DNA from: Bicyclus anynana
Lineage: Eukaryota; Arthropoda; Insecta; Lepidoptera; Nymphalidae
Assembly: GCF_947172395.1 (NCBI RefSeq)
Contig: NC_069100.1
Coordinates: forward strand, 6,910,109-6,974,108
Reading direction: 5' to 3'
DNA length: 64,000 bases
The stretch's first letter is position 1. Every line of letters begins with the position of its first letter. Shown here in pieces: positions 42,441 through 55,003 of the stretch. Both the position numbers and the translations under genes were made by a program. The notes under the pieces were generated by a model, which ran no database searches, was not told the DNA's origin, and was given only the letters and a program-made list of their open reading frames with translations.

Positions 42441-44744
42441 ATGTTTCTTTCAAGAAAACCTTAGTAATCAAACATTATGCGCGTCCACCCCAATTGAAAC
42501 AGCGTGATGGGTTTAAGGACCAAATCCGCAATTCTGTAAAAAAAAATTGGTATGACGCAATGGACTAAAAAGAAGCTGATCATGATGATCATGAATTTGA
42601 TTGGCCACTTATGTAATTTCTAAAATATTAATTCCCGTATAAAGAAATTAACATGTCACTTTACAACCCTTTTAATGCTAGTAGGTACCTACTATAAAAA
42701 CATATACCTACCTAGGTACATTTTAAAATTTCATGTAACCTTCACAAAGATAAGTCTCTGATTGTGAAAATCTTATCAAAAATAGTTGTAAAAAATCTAG
42801 AAGAACTAAGCGTGAAAACCTTCCTATAAAAGTTGAAAGCTTTGTTTTTATCTATTAGGTTACCTACAAGAGATTAGGCTTTAGAACTCCTCCTATCCTA
42901 TATTTCTTGTATTTAATAAGTAGTCGGAAAAATCATGTTATTAAAAAAGCTTTAATACCTCCATAGTTAACATACTGGAATAAATCCTGAAGATCCAAGG
43001 TTGGTCGTTGGACTATTGGCGGATGCTTATTCGTTGGTTTATTGATTAGATAGGTATATATTTTAGCCTGTCGAAGTGATTGTACAATTGAATTAGATGA
43101 TTTGCCATTTGGCTTTAAAACGAGGTCGTTTTAGATGCAAGCTCCGTTCTAAATTGTCTTTGAATGCCACAGCTAGACATAATAATATGTACCTACACTT
43201 AACAATATGAAAATTCAGCTTCCGTAGGTTCCCTGGGTTATTAGGTATGTAAGACTAAATGCCTGTAGTAGCTAGACCTTCGTGACTTAGTATAAAAGCT
43301 GAAAATTTGTCGAAATATATGCTACCATAATTTCCAAGGTCTAGACTATTGATTCCCAAAGTGGACACCTAGCGGTGGTTAACTTCGAATCACTTTTGTT
43401 GATTTTATAAGCACGTAACATTATATCTATAGATAGTATAAATTAATCATTGGATAAATTACTGTAATTGGACCTTTAACTAGTTTGATATTGAACGATT
43501 TAAGACCATCAGGCTTAGGGTCCTCTACCCATTTAATGTTCAAACATGATTCATGTAGGTACCTTAACCAAAATCGTCACTTAAGGCAGATTTATGTGTA
43601 TTGTTAATGTCCCACACACATTGCTAATTCATACTAACCCACCTACTTCTCTATTGTCTATTGGCTCTATGGCAGCACAATCGCTCATTCTATTTGTTTA
43701 AATCACGTTCGATATTCAAGCGAAACTTGCACGATAAATGACCCAATGCGCGTTCTAAATTCGAAAAAGTCACGTAGAGGATACGTTTAATTGGATTTCA
43801 GAACGCAACGTCATTTTTGTTTCTCTTTTTAAATCTACGCTTTGAGGATGCAGAAAAAATGCTCCATGCTGTTCTTTTTTTAAACGTAGGTAATGCATCA
43901 GCAAACGAGCTCTTTTATTATTTTTTTTTCTGGTAGGGTAAGTACCTATATCTAGAAGCACCTAAGGTACCCATTAGGTTGCATATAGGTAGGTACATAT
44001 ACAGATAAAATTTGTATTTTTGAAAATTTGCAGGAAAATATATCGGGACTCTTATGCTAATATTACTCGTACTTAAGATAATATATCTTCTTTTCTGTTC
44101 TACAAGAACTTTACCACACCTTTTTCTCTCTGGGAAATGTAGGTAAGTACGTACCTATCCAGGACCCCGCAATCGATACGGTAACCTCAGTTCCTTATTT
44201 TTTTGTTTTTTAATTACCTATTTTAATAAAACATTTTTCTTAATTTGAATGTCGCTATAGTACCTACCTACCTAGACAAACCCACGTACCCACGGTAACT
44301 AATATACATTTACCTAATCAAAACAATCACTTTATTAAATGAATATTAATTACCTACATAATAAGAGTTAGGTAGGTACATAGTCAGTTTTATTTTCGTT
44401 AAAATAATTAAACGTAAATCCCGTTTGTATTTTACATAGAACCTACACAGGCTAATAAATTGCTCGAACAATTTACGCAAAACAATTCGATTTATCTTGT
44501 TAAACTCATTTTACTCAGGTAAGAAAGAATCGTTGCGTAAAATTTTATCTTGATAGGTAACCAGATTATAAGGCGGGCATAGCAATTGTAGTTAAAGGCC
44601 TTCATTAAAAACACGCCATATCGCCTGACTCTGTGATATCGCTTGTAAAACCATAACTGTATAACGTTATACGTATAACTGTTATTGTAACCGTGTACTT
44701 ACAATTTAATATCCCGCAAAGATATGAACGGACCTTAACGTTTG
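42441..44744. other. Intronic/intergenic, repeat scraps only
   Basis: 43350-43445 resembles the ends of repeat X. The rest is AT-rich with TACCTA words and no gene. Confidence 0.4.
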
Positions 44745-44895
44745 TTTACTAGGCGGGGATTTAGGCCACGCCCCATATCCCCCGGTCGTCTGTCTCGCTC
44801 GCGCGTATAGCGCCGCACCGCTCGGCTATCGATTTTCTCGCTTGTTTACTCTGTTGAATTGCGTTGCCGGTCTGTTGGTAGCCGGGTACTAATAA
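44745..44895. promoter_or_regulatory. GC-rich non-repeat island, function unknown
   Basis: A block with GGCGGGGATTTAGGCCACGC, CCCCGGTCGTCTGTCTCGC and GCGCGTATAGCGCCGCACC in AT-rich surroundings. It has no frame and no match to repeats in the window. It includes GGGGATTTAGG, near a kB-like half site. It could be an enhancer or an alternative promoter; evidence is composition only. Confidence 0.25.
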
Positions 44896-45354
44896 ATGCG
44901 TGTTGACTCAAAACGGTCGGCTTATAAATGTGAACGACTGTAGGTATTTTATAGTAGAAAGAGTATTTTATTCGCAACTTGCGATATTCGAATTTTGAAG
45001 TGGTTTATTTTATGTTCGCCACACCAAAGGTCTGCTATGTTATCCTGGTAGGTAGCTTTGAAAAAAATGTTTTCGCCTATAATATCTAACGAGATATGAG
45101 GATATTTTAGAATGCAGGTAACTTAGGCACCTGTATAAGTCTAGATAGGTAATAAATATTTAATTACCTATTGTAAGAACACACTTAGGTAGGTAGGTAG
45201 GTAGGAGGTAGGTATCATATTATCTACAAGGAACATGATGTCTGTCTGACTTATATCCTGCGCCTTATAACCTGACGCATTCTATGTCTGCGTCCCTGCA
45301 CTTTCACCGAATTACCTATCTATCAAAATCCATATTAATATTATAAATGTGAAA

Positions 45355-45425
45355 GTGTGTGTATAGGGGTAGGTAGGGTAGGGATAGGGTAGGGGTAGGG
45401 GTAGGCGTAGGGTAGGTAAGAAGCG
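45355..45425 (+). repeat. G-rich minisatellite (GGGGTAGGGTAG-like)
   Basis: Irregular units GGTAGG, GGGTAGGG and GGGGTAGGGG, the same motif as in the Helitrons at 55.8 and 58.4 kb. A (TAGG)n run lies just upstream at about 45188-45210. Confidence 0.8.
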
Positions 45426-46561
45426 CACATAAGTCAAAGCGAAGTTTGACCTGGTCCGCTATAAAGCTACCAATTTTCCTAAAATAAGAGAGTATGTACC
45501 TAACCATGTGGCATGACAATTTTCTTTCTACGATCGCATACGCTTTGAAAATGAAATAAATGTATGGGATTGATTCGACATCGACAGGTCACGTGATCAA
45601 GTTATCAATCAAAGCTCTCATTCCCAGAACATTTTTATATTTTTGAAGCGTTAGCGTTTGTAGAAAGGCCCAGTTAAAACGAGTACTTACTACGTATGCC
45701 TAGGTATAAAAATTTTCGGAATATTTAGTCGATATTTGGCCTACCCACTCTCCAAAATATCTATAAGAATTCTTATAGATATTTGAAATACATAGTTTGA
45801 ATAACTTGCAATAGGTGTGTCATACAGACCAGTAGCCTTAAGTCCCGAAAATTCTCAGTCTCTAGGTATTACCTTTTTCTTTTTCATATTGTCGAAACAG
45901 AAGACTTCTTCTTCCAGTCCCCGGAATATAGATGCTTTGAAACTTGCATTATAATTCACATTCACATATATTTTTAAATATCTAATATATCTATATATAT
46001 TTTTTATTGAGTAAGAATACCTACAATAAACGGAACTTAAGCTAACTTATCCTAATAACTATACAAATCATGCCCACGTGGAATGGTGGCAAGAATACTG
46101 GCTGCATTTCCGCGCTGGACAGGTAGGCTGATCCTTTGCGCTAAAAATGAGCCAGCCCTTCAAATATATATATAAAATCTTAATTATTATCTCTAGAATC
46201 GTATCGTATAGGTACCTATATGCGATGAGACTGAACTTGACGGGAATACAACCCAGGACCTCTGTATGCCATCACCAATATTAAACCATATCAATTTGCT
46301 ACATTAATTCCTGCCAACAATGGCAGACACGTGACGCTATTGTTATCACCCCACCAAGATGTGTTGAATTGATATATGAAAATACGATATGAATTATAAG
46401 GCATCTTTGTATGGGAAACCATTCCATTATTATTTTTAGGGTTCCGTAACCGAAGGGTCAAACTAGACCCTATTACTAAGACTATGTCGACATGTATGTA
46501 CGATAGTTTTTTTTACACATTTTTACAGAAATTGTATTTCCGTTGACGCTATATTCACAAA

Positions 46562-47067
46562 TTAGTGGACGCCCGCGACTTCGTCCGCGTGGAAATCAAT
46601 GTAAACTTTCAAGCCCTATTTCACCAATTCAGGTGTTGAATTTTAAACATTTTTGAATCACGTTATATTTCGCATTTTTTTCATGATTTATGAACAAATT
46701 TTTAACACTGTAACTCTAAAAATGATGGACTTTCCATACAAAGTTTGAACCCCTATTTTACCCCCTCCTTATTTTATTTTCGCAATAAAAAGTATCTTAA
46801 AACCTTTTACGTATTATGGTCTTAAACCGTGTTAAGTTTCATTTGAATTCATTCAGTAGTTTCAGCGTTTTGCCCTGTCAACAAAAAACACGGACAGACA
46901 TTCAGACAGACAGTCAGACAGACAAGAAATCGAAAAAAAATATTTTTGGCTTCAGTATCGATTATATTAAAATAAAATAAAAAAATAATAAAATTAAAAT
47001 TTTCTAAATATCTTCAATGTACAGAATTTGACCTGTTACAGTTTTATTATAAGTAGGTAGTTATAGA
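46562..47067 (-). mobile_element. Non-autonomous Helitron, 506 bp
   Basis: On the minus strand it begins TC (47067) after an A and ends CTAA before a T (46562). A hairpin of GCGGACG / CGTCCGC type (one base altered here) stands just inside the 3' end, as in rolling-circle Helitrons. No Rep/helicase. It shares ends with 58339-59313 but lacks the G-rich minisatellite. Confidence 0.75.
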
Positions 47068-48170
47068 TGCTATTCACAAATGCTAAAAATTAATATTTGA
47101 GTGGACTGACAAACAGAAAATATATAAGTACATATTAGGTACATATTAGGCGATACCTCCTATAGATACCTATATAGCGTTTGTTATAGGTAACAAACCT
47201 ATAACAAACGAGATTTTTTTGCCGTTTTTTTACATTATAGATAGGTATGATGATATCTTATCAATCAATCAATCAATCAATTTATTTCTTTGCAGATATT
47301 TTTTATTAAGTATTTAATGATTCAAATGACAATTTCACCATTTAAAATTTACATCTTTCTTTCTTGATAGGTATATACCTATGATAGGTCTTGGTTTCGA
47401 ATCCTGAAATATTATATTATTTTTGTACAAAAATCTTCAATAGCATCCGAAAGCTAGGAAGTTGGTGCTGGAAATATTCGTGTCTTGAGCATGGAGTGCC
47501 TTGTGCAAAAAAACGTGATTTCCGAGGTGATGGTGTAACCAATAACCTCCCAATTCCGGGCTGCTAATGAAAATGTCTTCAAAGAAAGAACCAGTAGGTT
47601 GGTAACCTACGAGATCCGAAGCTATACATAGAATAACTCCTGGACATAGGCGGGTGGGCCGGACCCACCCTAGAATAGTCCAGTGCCCACCCTAGGATAG
47701 GTACTGGGCTACCGATTTGAAATTCTATGATAGTCGCCGAAATACTAATAATTGTACACAAAATATCATTTAAAATATCAAATCATAACAATTACAAATT
47801 ATAACAAAGAAAAACCGCAATAAAGATTTTTAAAAATATATATTAACACTTTTTCTGATACCTACCATAAATACAAAAAAAAAAAAAATAAGTCGAGCCG
47901 TTTCAGACGTCTGCGTCCACAAATATTGCTATCGAAATTTTTATATTGATTGTCGACTCTGTTCAGTGTAGGTCCACCCTAAGAAATAATGCTAGATACG
48001 CCAATGCTCCTGGACCACAGAAGCAGTCAGTAACTCTGCTTAGATTCAATCAAATAAGTAGGTACATGAAGCGAATGATTAGCGAAAAATGTTGTTATCT
48101 CCCGCCGCACGCTCTGTGACCGCGAGGGCGGAGGGCGGAGGGCGGCCAGCGCTAACAGCCCATTAGTTAT
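47068..48170. other. Intronic/intergenic, no gene
   Basis: Contains an (ATCA)n run at 47264-47282, an inverted GTTATAGGT/ACCTATAAC pair near 47175-47205 and no supportable coding frame. 48105-48170 is GC-rich (GGGCGGAGGGCGGAGGGCGG). Confidence 0.4.
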
Positions 48171-48175
48171 CCTCC

Positions 48176-48186
48176 GGGGAATTCCC
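48176..48186. promoter_or_regulatory. kB/Dorsal-like site GGGGAATTCCC
   Basis: GGGGAATTCCC is a symmetric Rel/NF-kB type site within a GC-rich non-repeat block (48105-48200), close to CATTAG. The sequence match is exact; any role in otd control is inference. Confidence 0.35.
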
Positions 48187-48204
48187 GGCGCAAACTACAA
48201 GATG

Positions 48205-48590
48205 TTAGATAGTACAAGATCCCCAAGACTGTGATGGACCTGCCAATGCATAGCTTTAGACAATGCGTCAAAAAACATTTACTTTAGTCGAGGTTACTAC
48301 ACCATTGATGAGTTCCTCGATAAAGATGCTTGGAGGCCATTGGATCAGCTTCCACCTTCACACAGGAAGTAAAACTATCCGAAATTGTAATGTTGTCATC
48401 AATTGTAGGTATATTATAATATTGTAGAGTAGTAGAGCAACTGTTGAGTTTCTTGCCGGTTTCTTCTCAGCAGAACCTGCCTTTCGAACCGGTGGTAGAA
48501 TCTTTACAAATAGTCAACTGACGTGTCAAAAGTGCTTGTAAACTGAGCCTACTTGAAATAAATGAATTTTGAATTTAGGAATATTCTTAA
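48205..48590 (+). mobile_element. Jockey-type LINE, ORF2 C-terminus and 3' UTR
   Basis: The frame reads KIPKTVMDLPMHSFRQCVKK, then after a stop/frameshift near 48280 SRGYYTIDEFLDKDAWRPLD to TAA at 48370-48372. This F..YVK..L..K.YY..DEFL.D..AW block is the usual C-terminal tail of jockey-type ORF2 in Lepidoptera. The 3' UTR with TTCTTGCCGGTTTCTTCTCA and TCAACTGACGTGTCAAAAGT ends in GAATTTTGAATTT-type repeats. It is 5'-truncated. Confidence 0.8.
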
Positions 48591-48683
48591 CGATAAACAG
48601 CTGTTGGTTCAGTGGTGAGACTATATAGCTTTGAGTCACGTCCAAATGGGATCGAAAAGTGTAGCCCGATAACAATCTCATCA

Positions 48684-48968
48684 TCATCATTAGCAATTAT
48701 CCCATTTTCGGCTCACTGTTGAGCACGAGTGTTAGAATGATATCGGTTAGGCCAATAGTCCACCACGGCAGACTTCATACACGTATAATTAAGAAAGTTC
48801 TTAGGTATGTAGGTTTCCTCAGGATGTTTTTCATTCACCCTTTTGTGACACATGATATTTATTTTTTTTAAATGCACATAATTGAAAAGTTGGAGGTGCC
48901 CGGACCGGATTCGAACCCACACCCTCCGGAATCGGAGGCAGGGGTCATATCCACTGGGCTTTCAGTCT
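48684..48968 (-). mobile_element. SINE family A
   Basis: Minus-strand copy from CATCATCATTAGCAATTATC (3' tail) to the head near TATCCACTGGGCTTTCAG. A deletion removes the usual GCTGGCCCAATGCGGATTG. Confidence 0.8.
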
Positions 48969-49371
48969 GGTCATTATAGACCAGATATTTATATTCTTCT
49001 TGATTCTCGATTCTTGCTCTAATAGATATTTAAGTGCTTCTTATTAAATTCGCTTAAAGCTTATGAAACAAACCATACATCTATTTACTCATTCATTGTA
49101 CAAGAAATCACAAGGCTTAAATTACCTCCTCTGGGACATCGCAGACCCTCTTTCAAACACTTGGCTCTTAAAGTGATAGACATTAGCGCGTTTATTGCGT
49201 GCATTTATACCGTAGATTTAGTTATTTCAGTAACCTAATAGCCGGGTAATAGGTTATATCTTTTGGGAATTGGTTTGCGATGTTTTTGAAAGTATATTAA
49301 TTTTCGGTTGGATTACTTCCTTACCATCAAGTTCATTAATATTTATTAAATAAACAAGATTTAATGTTAAT
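48969..49371. other. Gene-free stretch, nothing recognised
   Basis: AT-rich; no genes or repeats identified. Confidence 0.4.
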
Positions 49372-49965
49372 TCGGAGGGCTTAGGTTCGAATCCAATCCG
49401 GGACATGCCCCTCTAACTTTTCAGTTATGTCATAATCATCATCATCACATCAGCCAATGGACGTCCACTGCAGGGCCTTTTGTAGGGACTTTCAAACATC
49501 ACGATACTGAGCCACATGCATCCAGCTAATCCCTGCGACTCGCTTGATGTCGTCAGTCCATCTGGTGGGGGGTCGGCCAACACTGCGCTTACAAGTGCGA
49601 GGTCGCCATTCCAGCACTTTGGAACCCCAACACCCATCAGCTCTTCGAACTACGTGCCCCGCCCATTGCTACTTCAGCTTCGCAACTCGTTGAGCTATGT
49701 CAGTGACTTTGGTTTTTCTGCGAATCTCCTCATTTCTGATTCGATCACTCAGAGATACTCCAAACATAGCTCGTTTCAGTTGTGTGCATTTAAGAAATTA
49801 AATATCACGAGTCTCAAACGGTGAAGGAAACCTGCATACCTGAGCGTGTTTTAAGTCTGCCAATCCGCATTAGACCAGTGTTGTGGACTATTAGCCTAAC
49901 CCCACTCATTCTGAGATTAGACTCGTGCTCAACAGTGAGCCGAATATATACGTTGTTCATGATGA
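49372..49965 (+). mobile_element. SINE family A split by an RTE-like insertion
   Basis: SINE head part 49372-49430 (GGTTCGAATCCAATCCGG) and remainder from 49774 (TTTCAGTTGTGTGCATTTAA to the tail ending near 49965) flank the RTE piece. TTTCAGTTATGT (49419-49430) and TTTCAGTTGTGT (49774-49785) are the target duplication, 11 of 12 matching. Confidence 0.85.
49431..49773 (-). mobile_element. RTE-like LINE 3' end nested in SINE A
   Basis: On the minus strand it matches the coding end at 37807-38232 (AGTCACTGACATAGCTCAAC, GGGGTTCCAAAGTGCTGGAA, CACTGCAGGGCC..). The short (ATG)n-type tail sits at the low-coordinate side, as expected for this orientation. Frames in it (49425, 49516) are shadows. Confidence 0.85.
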
Positions 49966-50696
49966 TGATAATAGAGTATCCTTTAATAGATAGGAAAGTA
50001 GCCATTGTTTCTTAAAAAAGATAAAATTATGTGTTAGACCTATACTTTATACCTAGACAATATAGAATTCTGGTAAAGAGTTCCTATTACAATAATGATC
50101 CTATGAAATAAGGTATTATCTTCTAGATATCGTTTGTCCAGTTGTCAACCTCTGTCGTTTTAGATCACAAGGTATTTCGTTTTGGTCCTGGGTTGACCTT
50201 CGAAATATTATAAGCTTTTCTTTCTTGCTACAAATTTTCAGTGCAAATTCTCAGCCCGAAGTTGGGAAGTTGGTGGTCCCATTCTTTATCATCCCTGTTC
50301 ATTATCAAGTTGTGAGCCCTAAAAAAGATGAAATATTCCTCCTCTTTAGGGTGGGCAGTCTGACTCTGTACAGGGCCGTTAACAAAGGATGATAATGATA
50401 AAGGATACTTTTATAAGGAGACTGTTTTTTTAAATAGAATTACAGTTGTTTCGCAACTGTTTTTATAACAAAATTGACACATCTCCCCAACCTGGTGTCA
50501 ATAGCCCCCGAAATGCCGGCTAAATCTATTTGTCAACGCAATGAACAGCTATAAATAATATCGTGCAAACACAGGGCATATTGTGTGTTGAGGAAACAAA
50601 CATCGCCCTACGCGCGGGCGAGTTGTGTTTGCGCAGTTGGCAACACTGCAACACTGGCTGTCAACGCGAACGTGACAAATCGACCTTTGACGAGAA
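49966..50696. other. Gene-free, with a GC-richer segment
   Basis: 50550-50660 has a non-repeat, GC-richer segment (CATCGCCCTACGCGCGGGCG) and AACACTGCAACACTGG. No gene. Confidence 0.4.
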
Positions 50697-51063
50697 CGAA
50701 TTAAAAAAACAACAATTTGAATAAAGAACAGAGATGCGAAGGAGAGTCTATTCAATTAATCAATATAATCCATAGAGCTCTAGTTTCACGAGCTAATATT
50801 ATAATTACGAAATTTCCTCTTCTATAAGAATCTTATTGTAAAAGTTCTCTAACACCTCAATATAGTTTTGGAGTAATTTAAATAAAAAAAAAACCATTTG
50901 AATAAAAAACAAAGATGCGAAGGAGAGTGGATCTATTCAATTAATCAATAATCAATAGAAATCTAAGTTTCACGAGTTTATATTTTAATTATGAAATTTC
51001 CTCTTCTTTTAGAAATCTTAATGTAAAAATTCTCTAACAACAATACATATTTTGGAGTAATTC
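50697..51063. repeat. 183-bp direct tandem duplication, non-transposon
   Basis: Two units of about 183 bp: ATTTGAATAAAGAACAGAGA.. from about 50717 and ATTTGAATAAAAAACAAAGA.. from about 50898. Both include GATGCGAAGGAGAG, TATTCAATTAATCAAT, TTTCACGAG and AAATTTCCTCTTCT, and end near TTTTGGAGTAATT. Units are roughly 85-90 percent alike by eye. The CAATTAATCAAT core has homeodomain-type sites. Confidence 0.8.
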
Positions 51064-51526
51064 CCATTAAATGTAGACAATTAAAACAATTAAAAATCTT
51101 TAATCGTTAATACCTTTTGCAATAGGCTAGTTTTTTTAATGGTCTTAAATAGTTCAATATCGTTTTACTAGACTAAAAAGTTTATTTTCATATTTTTTTG
51201 AGACGTGGTTACATGAAAATATGATTTTGACAATACGAGCCAAAACGCCTGTCGGCCATGTGAATTAGTGTATATTTCAATTATTTCATGACGTCACTAC
51301 AATAAATCCCATACAAATGGAGCGTTTCACAAAAATATTAGTAAACAATTATTTTGACGTTTAATACAAGGGTGTTAGTGACGTCACAAAATGGATGACA
51401 GACGAAATTTTAAAAAATATATGTGATATTTAAATTAAATATCAAAAGAAATCCTTAACTTTTATTGATTGATATCGATATATTTCGGACCCTTATTCCA
51501 TTTACATAGGTACTACACAAAATTAA
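51064..51526. other. Gene-free stretch, nothing recognised
   Basis: AT-rich with TGACGTCAC-like words (51290, 51381). No gene. Confidence 0.4.
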
Positions 51527-51690
51527 TAGAAGAAGAAGAAGAAGAAGAAGAAATATACTTTATTGTACATAAAAAACAAAAATAAACAATAACTTATACA
51601 CTTAGAAACTAATGTACAAATGGCGGTCTTATCGCTAAAGAGCGATCTCTTCCAGACAACCACTGTGGAAGAGAAAAAAAAAACGTAAGC
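51527..51690 (-). mobile_element. Retroposon 3' end with (AGA)n tail
   Basis: The AGA run then AAATATACTTTATTGTACAT is the reverse of the 37141 end. It continues into GGCGGTCTTATCGCTAAAGA and GCGATCTCTTCCAGACAACC, a 3' UTR block I recall as widespread in Lepidoptera. Confidence 0.6.
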
Positions 51691-53377
51691 ACCGATTCGA
51701 GTATACGCACATAAAAAATAGGAAAAGTTAAGTAATTTAAATACATAAATATTAAGCAATAATACATAATAATAATACATAGACTATACTTAACTACATC
51801 ATACATATATACAAAGAAATACAAATTAATATTGTGTATTTTAAATTTGATACGAGTCATCTACCCTGTTGATTATGTGCGGATCTGAAATTTTATTATT
51901 CACATATTTTTATTCGTCGTATCAGTATTTAACACTGTTTTCTAGATGTCGATTAGCCTATCTCCCAATTTACAGCTCTATGTCACAAAAAGCCCTATAT
52001 ATATACTCGAATAAACAATTTCTTCTGTTTTCTGCTCGAATTAAATTAATATTTTATTGTGCGCGACTGTACTTTTACTTAAACATCCTTAGTATTTTTA
52101 TATCAACGATGAGTTGTTAAAAGGTCACGGATTTCATTCGTACTACGTAATTGTGGTAATTGCATGTAATGTGCCGATTATAATTATTGCAATGGCGTTT
52201 TTGTATAAACCTTCATAATGTGATTACAATTTTATTACAAAACTTTCAGTAAGTTGTCGAAACATCTTGTTAGCGAGTTAACTGTAAAATTATTCTTTAA
52301 TTAAATTTTACGCAACACTTTAAAAGGTTTTATTTATATTTTTTATACATTAATCCAATAGGGTTGCCACCTGTTTCGTTTACATAACTTACTGTCTCGG
52401 GATATACATCGATCAGTAACCATACAGGCTTATACTTTAGTCATTAAATTACTTATAAAACAACCGTTCATTTTTCGTTTCTTTTTTTTAATCTAAAACT
52501 TTCAAGCTATTGCATAGCTTTTATCGCGGCGACCAAATCAAAAAGTTCCGTAACGAAAAAAAACCTAACACCCAAGCCGTGCATTATGTTAACACATTTC
52601 GACGTTATCTTAAATACTCAACTGGACAAGTGGTTTGAAACTAAGGGGCAAAACTTAATGAACCTCAGTTCGAATTCCGCTTTACGTAAAAAGTTTTTTA
52701 TTTTTATTTTGTTTATTTATTCTTTAATTAAAGAAATACACTCGGAAACCTTACTTACTTTTCTTGTGGATGAAAGGTAATCTACGCTCTTTTCCCCTGA
52801 AAACTTATATACATAATTTTATGATAATTGGTTTAGTTTATTATATATCTCTGCATACAACCCCATATGGGCAACATAATTGCCTTCAAATTATACACAA
52901 ACCCCCCATAGATGTGACAAAAACTAATTCCAGGCGTGATAATAGTCCGCCGCCGCTGTATTGTGACAAATTTCTCGCTTCGTAACACTCTATTAACTGC
53001 ACAATGGCTGATTTTGTACTTTTTTTTCGAAAATTTCCGAGTAACCATTTGTCGGAACCACAAAGATCTGTCGGCGGTGTTTTTTTTTTGAGTCTATGGT
53101 AGCAGACATTTGCGATTCTATTTGTTGTCTATGGTGGATACACATTGTCACATTATTGATAATATATATTATTTAGATAGCAGTTTCGGATAGTTTATGA
53201 ATGTAATTTCTATTTATTACGTTTTACTTCAGAATTTTTAAAAATATATTTTTATTTGGGGGCACTGTTTAGGTCCCAAAGCACTACCTATCTTTTCTCA
53301 AAGTATTTTGTCGTATTACACCCTTATAAAGTTATAAATCCTATCTGGAAAATGTTAGATAGTAAATATTCACATGG
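51691..53377. other. Intronic/intergenic, no gene
   Basis: Several short frames of 60-85 codons without family resemblance or splice context. No repeats recognised. Confidence 0.4.
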
Positions 53378-53545
53378 TATGAAGCCTCAATAGCTCAACG
53401 GTAATAGTGGTTGGAATCATCACCGATTTGTGGTGGTTCGATCCTCATCCCGATGGTCTATTCTCGTACCCACTCCTAGCACAGTCTTTCCCGACTAGTT
53501 GGAGGGGAATAGGCATATAGGTCATATTATAAAAAACATGGCAAA
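53378..53545 (+). mobile_element. SINE family C, uninterrupted
   Basis: Head GAAGCCTCAATAGCTCAACG (A-box region), B box GGTTCGATCCTCATCC at 53436-53451, body GGTCTATTCTCGTACCCACT and TAGTTGGAGGGGAATAG. It serves as the reference for the nested copy at 13556. Confidence 0.75.
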
Positions 53546-55003
53546 TTTTCTTTAAAAAAATAAAAATAAGTAATATTAGTAGATACAAATGTATACTTTA
53601 CGAGTCTAATCTATGTTTTTTTTGGAATTTATATAATTTATTCAAACTTTGACAAGTTTCAACGCAGCATCATACCGGAACATGAAATCTATTGGCAATA
53701 CGCCATTTCCGGTAGAATGATAAACAGCCACGGTCGAAGCATACTACCAAAGCAAACTGAGCTCGATTAGAATATTATGTAAATTCTCAAATTGACTCTG
53801 CCTATAAAGTAATAATAACCTTTAATTCAGATCATTCAAATACTTTAATGTAATTTTATTATTATTATTTTTCTATCTATCTATCTGTGCCTGCAGTTTC
53901 ACCTGCGCAGAACCCATTTCTGGGAATTGAGAGATTTGGTGATACTATACTTATTATACTTAGATCACAGAGAATATATATTTTAGTGCCTACTTTCACC
54001 AGAAAAAAAACCTGCCTAACCAAGAGTTGCGACGGGAACAAAATAGTCAACTTTTTTAAATTCTATAGTCTTAATACTTTCGATCGGTATGGAATTAAAC
54101 CAAATCGGTGAAATGTTAAAATGGCTCGTGACGAGTATTAGGTAACGGCATTGTCGACTAGCAACAAAATCATCGCTCTCTAGGCATACTGTAGATTTGT
54201 TCGTCCATCTGCAAAATCTTCTAACAATCTCTTCCAATCAATGCTACTTCCTCAATCTCGAAATTTCCAGCAATATGTACCTACTAGTCAGGGATCCGTA
54301 GAACATTTTGTACAACTGATTACTATCAAGTTAATTTTTCGTGAGTAGCTTCATCTCGGTGAGACGTTCAACTTTTATTAGTAATCACTTGTAAAAAATG
54401 TTCTGCGGATCCCGGACTAGTAGGTACATATTGCGCATAAGAATCCATCACCTACAGCAGAGCAGAAATTTTTTACAATAAATAAATATATACTCGTAAT
54501 TTGAAACGGCAATCGGCATGGACAAAAGTACCTTTTAACAACCAAATAACCCAATACAGTGTTATTTAAATCTGTAAAAACCAATGACGCGTAGTCACAT
54601 CAAAACCGCACCGCCCATACTCCAAGTAACTCGGTGCCTTTACAATTGAACACCTTTCAAGTCTCGAGGCAGATAGTCGTTCGAGCAGAAGTCCTTGGAA
54701 AAAAGTCCTATTTCGCAAAAGTGAATAGACTGCAACGTCGTAGGCTGTGGCCGCAGATAGCGTATCTAAGTGTACAGGGTTGCCTCCTTTTCTAAAAATA
54801 ATAATCTGTTTCATCCTAGCCATAATATTATACATGCAAATTTGAGTTTGATTGTTACGTCAAACCCCGCCTAAACTACTGAACAGATTTTAAAAATTCT
54901 TCCACCAATGGAAACCTACGTCATTAGTGAGTATTTCTTAGAAAACGGGGAACTCTACTCTACTCTACTCGAGTGAATCTACTGGGCGTACGCTTATCTA
55001 TAC
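53546..55003. other. Intronic/intergenic; Helitron scrap near right end
   Basis: 54845-54960 resembles a Helitron 5' part (TACGTCAAACCCCGCC.., TTTTAAAAATTCTTCCACCA). A pair of inverted words CTACTAGTC.GGGATCCG (54280) and CGGATCCCGGACTAGTAG (54406) makes a 150-bp stem-loop. No gene. Confidence 0.4.
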
